Positions 5,171-8,809 of a stretch of DNA of 8,809 nucleotides are shown one piece after another (within the stretch, counting starts at the first letter, position 1; each line of letters begins with the position of its first letter). Both the position numbers and the translations under genes were made by a program. The stretch is taken from assembly GCA_964479275.1 (NCBI GenBank), contig CAYZLR010000119.1:1-8809 (forward strand). Reading direction: 5' to 3'. This DNA comes from CALLPQ01 sp964479275 (GTDB taxonomy: Bacteria; Pseudomonadota; Alphaproteobacteria; Caulobacterales; Parvularculaceae). The notes under the pieces were generated by a model. It saw only the letters and a program-made list of their open reading frames with translations. It was not told the origin of the DNA and made no database searches.

Positions 5171-7423
5171 GTGCAGAGTTTGGGTTCTTTTCAGTTTCGG
5201 TGGTTGGCGTCATTGCCATTAATTTTAGCAACGGTCATTTTGCTGATTACCGCTTTGAATGCGTTAGTTGGAGCAAGTTCTCCTCATGCCCCTTTGCGTG
5301 AAGGCCTTTTTGATTATTACCAAAAAATAAAACCTGCCCCTGCGTCTGTCAGTTCGCCGTTTCATATGGTGGTGATCGATAAAGAGAGCCTTGATAAAAT
5401 TGGCCCTTGGCCTTGGCCACGCACAGTGTTGGCGGAGCTGGTGGATGCAACGGCTGATGTCGGTGCGAAAGCTGTGCTAATTGCTGAACCGTTAGATGTG
5501 CCGGACTTACTCTCGCCAGAGACAATCGGTGATTTTTGGTTAAAAGGCGCACAAGATGAAGCACTCGCGACCCAATTGAAATTGTTGCCGCGCACCGACG
5601 AAGTTTTAGCTCAATCCATGAGCCATCTTCCCGCGGCGACTGGGTTCGCACAAAATACATATTCGTCCTTGCAAGATGTAATATATACAAGTGGGGAAGT
5701 TGGGCAATCAAACGGTTTGTTAAAAGTCCAATCGATAAATCCGTTTAAATATCTTTCTCTCCCCCAAGCGAAAGCCCGTCAAGCGATCAATCCTGTTTTA
5801 ATGGCTGCGTCGACATCAACTGTTTTAAGTTTACCACTTGAACAAAACGGTGTTTTACGCCGAACACATACGTATTGGGCTGGTGATAAAAGGGTGTCAC
5901 CGCTAATCGCATTAGAGGCTGCGCGCCTCGCGCTTGGGCAAGAGAGTGTAACGATCAAAGTCCATGATACGGTGACCACTAACCACGGGAAGGTTCCCAA
6001 GCGACTTGTCCTAGGGGATAAAGCTTTAAATTTGGAGGGGCAGGGGACATTAAGGTTATATCCACCCAGACGCAATGCGATAGCAAAAACATCAGCGTGG
6101 AAACTTCTTAATGGTAGCGCATCCCGTCAATCAATTGAAGGTAAAACAGTTTTGATTGGGAGGGACGAAATCGAAGGAAATTTCATTCGAACGGCACGTG
6201 GGCGCTTTGCTCCGGTTGAGGTACATGCCATGATTGCGGACCAAATTACGAAGGGGATTTCGTTAAAACGTCCTGGATATTTTGGATATATTGAAGCTGT
6301 GGCAGTGATGCTTTTGGGGGCCGGCGCGATCATGCTGGCGCAGCGTGTGATGTTTTGGCAAGCCATTGCATCGGCTATTCTCGGCGCGATTGTTTTGGTG
6401 GGGATTTCAGCTGTTGCCTTTTTTACCAATGGTTGGTTGTTTAATCCCTTGCTCGCTTCGTCGGCAATGTTTTTGGGGGCTTTATCAATCGCTGGAGGCC
6501 GTTCGGTTGGAACAGTTCTGTTCGATGATAATGTTCGCGGTGCATTCCGAGAGATGCTGCCGGAAAATGCAATGAAAGCCATACGAGATGATCGTATGCA
6601 CAGCGTTTTGCTAGGGGTTCATCGAAAGGTGTCGGTCCTGGCTTGTGAGCTGCGGATTACTGATGATGATCTCGAAATTTTAAAAGAGGCTCCCAATAAT
6701 GTGAATCAAATTCTCGCAGCGGCGAGTCATAATTTGCGTCAGACGATAACGAAAATTGGCGGAACTTTTGATCAAGCTGAAGGGGGCCGGTTGTTTGCCT
6801 ATTTTAATGTTCCATTAGAAACAGCCGATTATGTTGAAAAAGCGTGTGCGTCTGCTCTGGCGATGATTGAATCGATGGATAAAACCAACTCAGAACTTGC
6901 CGCCTCAAAAAGTACAGAGAATGTACAGGTCCATTTAGCGATCGGGATTGCGACCGGTGTATGCTTTGCGGGACCGATGGGTCATGGCCGCAATAATCGT
7001 TATTCGGTTGTGGGCCCTGCGATGGATATGGCTGCATTTTTACGCCGTCAATCAGAATATTATGGCCCTGCGATTATCTGTAGTGATACGATCTATAAAG
7101 ATAGCCATCATAAATTTGCATTTCTTGAGCTTGATCGCTTGAAAATCTCTTTAAAAGATAAGCCGGAAAACATTCATGCTTTGATCGGTAATCCTTTTAT
7201 AAAATCTTCGAAAAATTTTCGAAGCCTTGAAGAAGCCCACAGAGCGCTTCTGACTGCTTATCGCAACGGAAGTGTTATACAGGCACGAGAGCATCTTGAC
7301 GCGGTGAAAAAATTCCCGGCAGCGAATATTGATCTTTTTGATATCTATGAAGATCGGATCAAAACTCTTGAGGAAACTGGCGTCCCTTCAAACTGGGACG
7401 GCGTTCATACGCCCGCTTTATAA
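5171..7423 (+). CDS. CHASE2-domain protein with a degenerate class III nucleotidyl cyclase domain
   Basis: A 750-residue membrane sensor. A first membrane helix (about 12-34) is followed by a periplasmic CHASE2 domain (about 40-365) with hallmark GPWPWPR (78-84), then GKTVLIG (324-330) and PVEVHAMIADQI (348-359). Three membrane helices follow (about 372-391, 397-418, 423-441). A cyclase-homology domain spans about 480-672, and the tail (685-750) ends with the PSNWDGV seen in CHASE2 cyclases. The catalytic set is lost: the first metal Asp is Glu493 (VLACELRI), the second is Gly539 (EGGRLFAYFNVP), and VNLAxRLE has become MDMAAFLR, putting Asp619 for Asn and Phe623 for Arg. The normal GD before that motif is GP (615-616). 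Normal cyclase activity is therefore unlikely. Start is GTG 5171, with AAGGA (5164-5168) only 2 nt away; TTG 5180 is an alternative. Its stop touches the epimerase ATG. Domain calls are firm; the signal and output are unknown. Confidence 0.85.
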   Translation: MQSLGSFQFRWLASLPLILATVILLITALNALVGASSPHAPLREGLFDYYQKIKPAPASVSSPFHMVVIDKESLDKIGPWPWPRTVLAELVDATADVGAKAVLIAEPLDVPDLLSPETIGDFWLKGAQDEALATQLKLLPRTDEVLAQSMSHLPAATGFAQNTYSSLQDVIYTSGEVGQSNGLLKVQSINPFKYLSLPQAKARQAINPVLMAASTSTVLSLPLEQNGVLRRTHTYWAGDKRVSPLIALEAARLALGQESVTIKVHDTVTTNHGKVPKRLVLGDKALNLEGQGTLRLYPPRRNAIAKTSAWKLLNGSASRQSIEGKTVLIGRDEIEGNFIRTARGRFAPVEVHAMIADQITKGISLKRPGYFGYIEAVAVMLLGAGAIMLAQRVMFWQAIASAILGAIVLVGISAVAFFTNGWLFNPLLASSAMFLGALSIAGGRSVGTVLFDDNVRGAFREMLPENAMKAIRDDRMHSVLLGVHRKVSVLACELRITDDDLEILKEAPNNVNQILAAASHNLRQTITKIGGTFDQAEGGRLFAYFNVPLETADYVEKACASALAMIESMDKTNSELAASKSTENVQVHLAIGIATGVCFAGPMGHGRNNRYSVVGPAMDMAAFLRRQSEYYGPAIICSDTIYKDSHHKFAFLELDRLKISLKDKPENIHALIGNPFIKSSKNFRSLEEAHRALLTAYRNGSVIQAREHLDAVKKFPAANIDLFDIYEDRIKTLEETGVPSNWDGVHTPAL
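7206..7224. repeat. 19-nt inverted repeat inside the CHASE2 gene
   Basis: CTTCGAAAA (7206-7214), one central A, then TTTTCGAAG (7216-7224): nine-base arms, perfect. It encodes part of the linker (about residues 679-685) between the cyclase-like domain and the C-terminal tail. It could be a protein-binding dyad or a cruciform-prone site, or a chance product of Lys/Ser/Phe codons. Confidence 0.35.
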
Positions 7424-8503
7424 ATGTCCATAAGACGACTGGATTTTCGCTTACAAAGTTATGCGACTAAAGTTCCCTTTACAATAGCCCGTGGGACAAA
7501 GACTAAAGCGGAGCAAATCATTGTATCAATTACTGAAGAGGTGTGCGCTTCAAAAGCGTGTGCTGATAAAACTGTTGCGCAAGTTGTTTGTGGCTATGGC
7601 GCTTGTGTTCCTTATCCGCGCAATGGGGAAAGCATTGAGAGTGTAATCGCTCAAATTCAAAACATTAAACCCGAGATCGAAAACGGATTGGATATTGAAG
7701 GTTTACAGTCATTCATGCCGCCGGGGGCTGCGCGTAATGCTATTGATTGTGCGTTGTGGGATTTGAATTCACATCTGGCTGGTAAACCGGTATGGATGCT
7801 TAACAATATATTGCCTCCCAAGCCGCGTATTACGGCAACGACGGTGAGCATACTCACGCCTGATGAAACTTATAAACACGTAAAAAAACTTATTGGCTAC
7901 CCATTGTTAAAGCTCAAATTAGCTGGTGATGCTCTCGACGTGCAAAGGGTGAAAGCTGCTATCGCGGCAGCTTCTTTGCACACGGGTGATAATGTAAAAT
8001 TTATTCTTGATGCAAATGAAAGTCTTGAACGTCAGTCGCTGGATTTATTGTATAATGAAATAGATCCTCATGTCATTGCCATGATTGAGCAGCCAGTCGC
8101 AGCTGGAGAGGATGAGGTTTTGCAAGGGTTTGAGGGCAGGGGTTTATTGTGTGCGGATGAAAGTATTCATACAAATGATGATATCGCTAAGCTTGCCCCT
8201 TATTATGGTATAATCAATATAAAGTTGGATAAAAGTGGTGGTTTTAGTGGGGCCCTAAGCGCTGCGCGCTGCGCGAAAGACGCAGGTTTGAAAATTATGC
8301 TTGGCTGTATGTTAGGGTCTTCTTTGGCCATGGCCCCTGCTTTTCTTTTGGAAAGTTTTGCTGATTACCTGGATCTTGATGGTCCCATTTTATTGGCGGA
8401 AGATGATGACGGTGGTTTTGAAGTTGACGGGGCTTTGATGTACCCAAATGCTCTTTGGGGAACGGGTGGAGTTGAAGAATCTGAAATGACTGAACGGGAT
8501 TGA
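7424..8503 (+). CDS. Dipeptide epimerase, L-Ala-D/L-Glu epimerase type (enolase superfamily)
   Basis: Predicted cytoplasmic enzyme that epimerises L-Ala-D-Glu from murein turnover to L-Ala-L-Glu, so that the peptide can be hydrolysed and reused. The 359 residues hold the N-terminal lid (about 1-125) and the TIM-barrel (about 126-340). The muconate lactonizing enzyme-type active site is complete: KLK (Lys163, Lys165), metal ligands Asp196 (LDAN), Glu222 (IEQP) and Asp245 (ADES), and Lys267 (NIKLDK). DLD (Asp317, Asp319) matches the DxD that binds the dipeptide amino group in this family. The related N-acetyl-D-glutamate racemase DgcA is an alternative, but no dgcN partner is visible. The lid has an odd cluster Cys41, Cys46, Cys56, Cys61. 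ATG 7424 follows the CHASE2 stop with no gap and no Shine-Dalgarno sequence, so expression should be coupled. Confidence 0.88.
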   Translation: MSIRRLDFRLQSYATKVPFTIARGTKTKAEQIIVSITEEVCASKACADKTVAQVVCGYGACVPYPRNGESIESVIAQIQNIKPEIENGLDIEGLQSFMPPGAARNAIDCALWDLNSHLAGKPVWMLNNILPPKPRITATTVSILTPDETYKHVKKLIGYPLLKLKLAGDALDVQRVKAAIAAASLHTGDNVKFILDANESLERQSLDLLYNEIDPHVIAMIEQPVAAGEDEVLQGFEGRGLLCADESIHTNDDIAKLAPYYGIINIKLDKSGGFSGALSAARCAKDAGLKIMLGCMLGSSLAMAPAFLLESFADYLDLDGPILLAEDDDGGFEVDGALMYPNALWGTGGVEESEMTERD

Positions 8504-8505
8504 AC

Positions 8506-8605
8506 AAGGAGAGCCGCCCATATGATCGGTAACAGTTCCCGTGTAATATTGGTTAAAAGGCCATTCGCCGGAAAATCAATACAGATATGGCTCATCAGTG
8601 GCTGA
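8506..8605 (+). CDS. Short ORF (27 aa, ATG 8522) behind a strong Shine-Dalgarno sequence
   Basis: AAGGAG (8506-8511) lies 10 nt before ATG 8522, just after the epimerase stop. The ORF codes for 27 residues (MIGNSSRVILVKRPFAGKSI then QIWLISG) and ends at TGA 8603-8605. No family is recognised. The ribosome site is the best in this part of the window, which suggests a real small protein or the start of a decayed third cistron; reading frames in the next 100 nt stay open in the other two phases, ending at 8706 and about 8723, but none shows a known motif. Confidence 0.25.
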
Positions 8606-8809
8606 GAGCCCAATTCAAAATTTTACTTTTGCAGTCTATAAAAGGGTTATTGTGCGCTTCCTTTGTCTTGAGAATCCCATTTTCGTCAGACAAATGCGAG
8701 TCTTGAATCGGGTCTTGAGATTTTAGATCGCGCATGACGGGTTGTGAAATCGGGTGCTAGAGCATTTTCATTTTTTATAGAGTCGCCTGGGATTCCCTTT
8801 TTCTTCAAA
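8606..8809. other. Non-coding tail with short repeats and a possible dispersed-repeat end
   Basis: No supportable gene. GTCTTGA occurs three times (8665-8671, 8700-8706, 8712-8718). From 8757 the sequence CTAGAGCATTTTCA, followed by a T-run and a small GGGA-T-TCCC dyad (8789-8797), resembles the ends of short intergenic palindromic repeats that I recall as common in alphaproteobacterial genomes, which usually close with AATGCTCT. The window stops at TTCTTCAAA before the partner arm could appear. Confidence 0.25.

Noticed and set aside
5349..7037. Minus-strand open frames opposite the CHASE2 gene
   Set aside because: Antisense to a well-supported coding sequence; Pro-, Ser- and Arg-rich translations with no recognisable domain.
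8587..8706. 39-codon ORF starting at ATG 8587
   Set aside because: No ribosome site, no known motif, and it overlaps the ORF at 8522 in another phase; kept only as part of the possible decayed cistron.

Overview
The window looks like a chromosomal piece of an alphaproteobacterium of moderate GC (mid-40s % by eye). The main support is the four-gene lipid-transport operon, in which the MlaE permease carries an N-terminal STAS-like domain and the operon ends in an ABC-auxiliary lipoprotein. A CHASE2-type cyclase-like protein and a dipeptide epimerase with a GxGxCVPY-like lid fit the same group. The order cannot be settled from sequence alone, and no phage, insertion sequence, CRISPR array, tRNA or rRNA was seen.

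Layout: (1) 1-659, plus strand: an unrecognised protein whose reading frame appears broken near an A6 run, then a very small protein with one hydrophobic N-terminal segment. (2) 732-1202, plus: a PaaI-like hotdog thioesterase. (3) 1248-4843, minus: an operon read leftwards, mlaE (STAS fusion), mlaF, mlaD, auxiliary lipoprotein. Junctions are 1 nt, 148 minus-strand-ordered bases do not intervene anywhere except a 35-nt mlaF/mlaD gap with a hairpin, and the mlaD/lipoprotein pair overlaps by 4 nt (ATGA). Together these should make an envelope lipid transporter: permease, ATPase, membrane-anchored MCE substrate-binding protein and outer-membrane or periplasmic lipoprotein. (4) 4844-5170: an AT-rich divergent control region. 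(5) 5171-8503, plus: a 750-residue CHASE2 protein with a class III nucleotidyl cyclase-like domain, followed with no gap by an L-Ala-D/L-Glu-type dipeptide epimerase. (6) 8504-8809: mostly non-coding, with a short ORF behind a strong Shine-Dalgarno sequence and a possible end of a dispersed repeat at the right edge.

The most notable observation is that the cyclase-like domain has lost the residues that define catalysis in class III cyclases (both metal-binding aspartates and the transition-state Asn and Arg), while its overall fold, CHASE2 sensor, membrane segments and C-terminal tail are well kept. It is therefore a candidate pseudo-cyclase sensor, translationally linked to an enzyme of cell-wall peptide recycling. 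A second notable point is an unusual four-cysteine cluster in the lid domain of that epimerase. The rest of the window is fairly ordinary housekeeping and envelope sequence.
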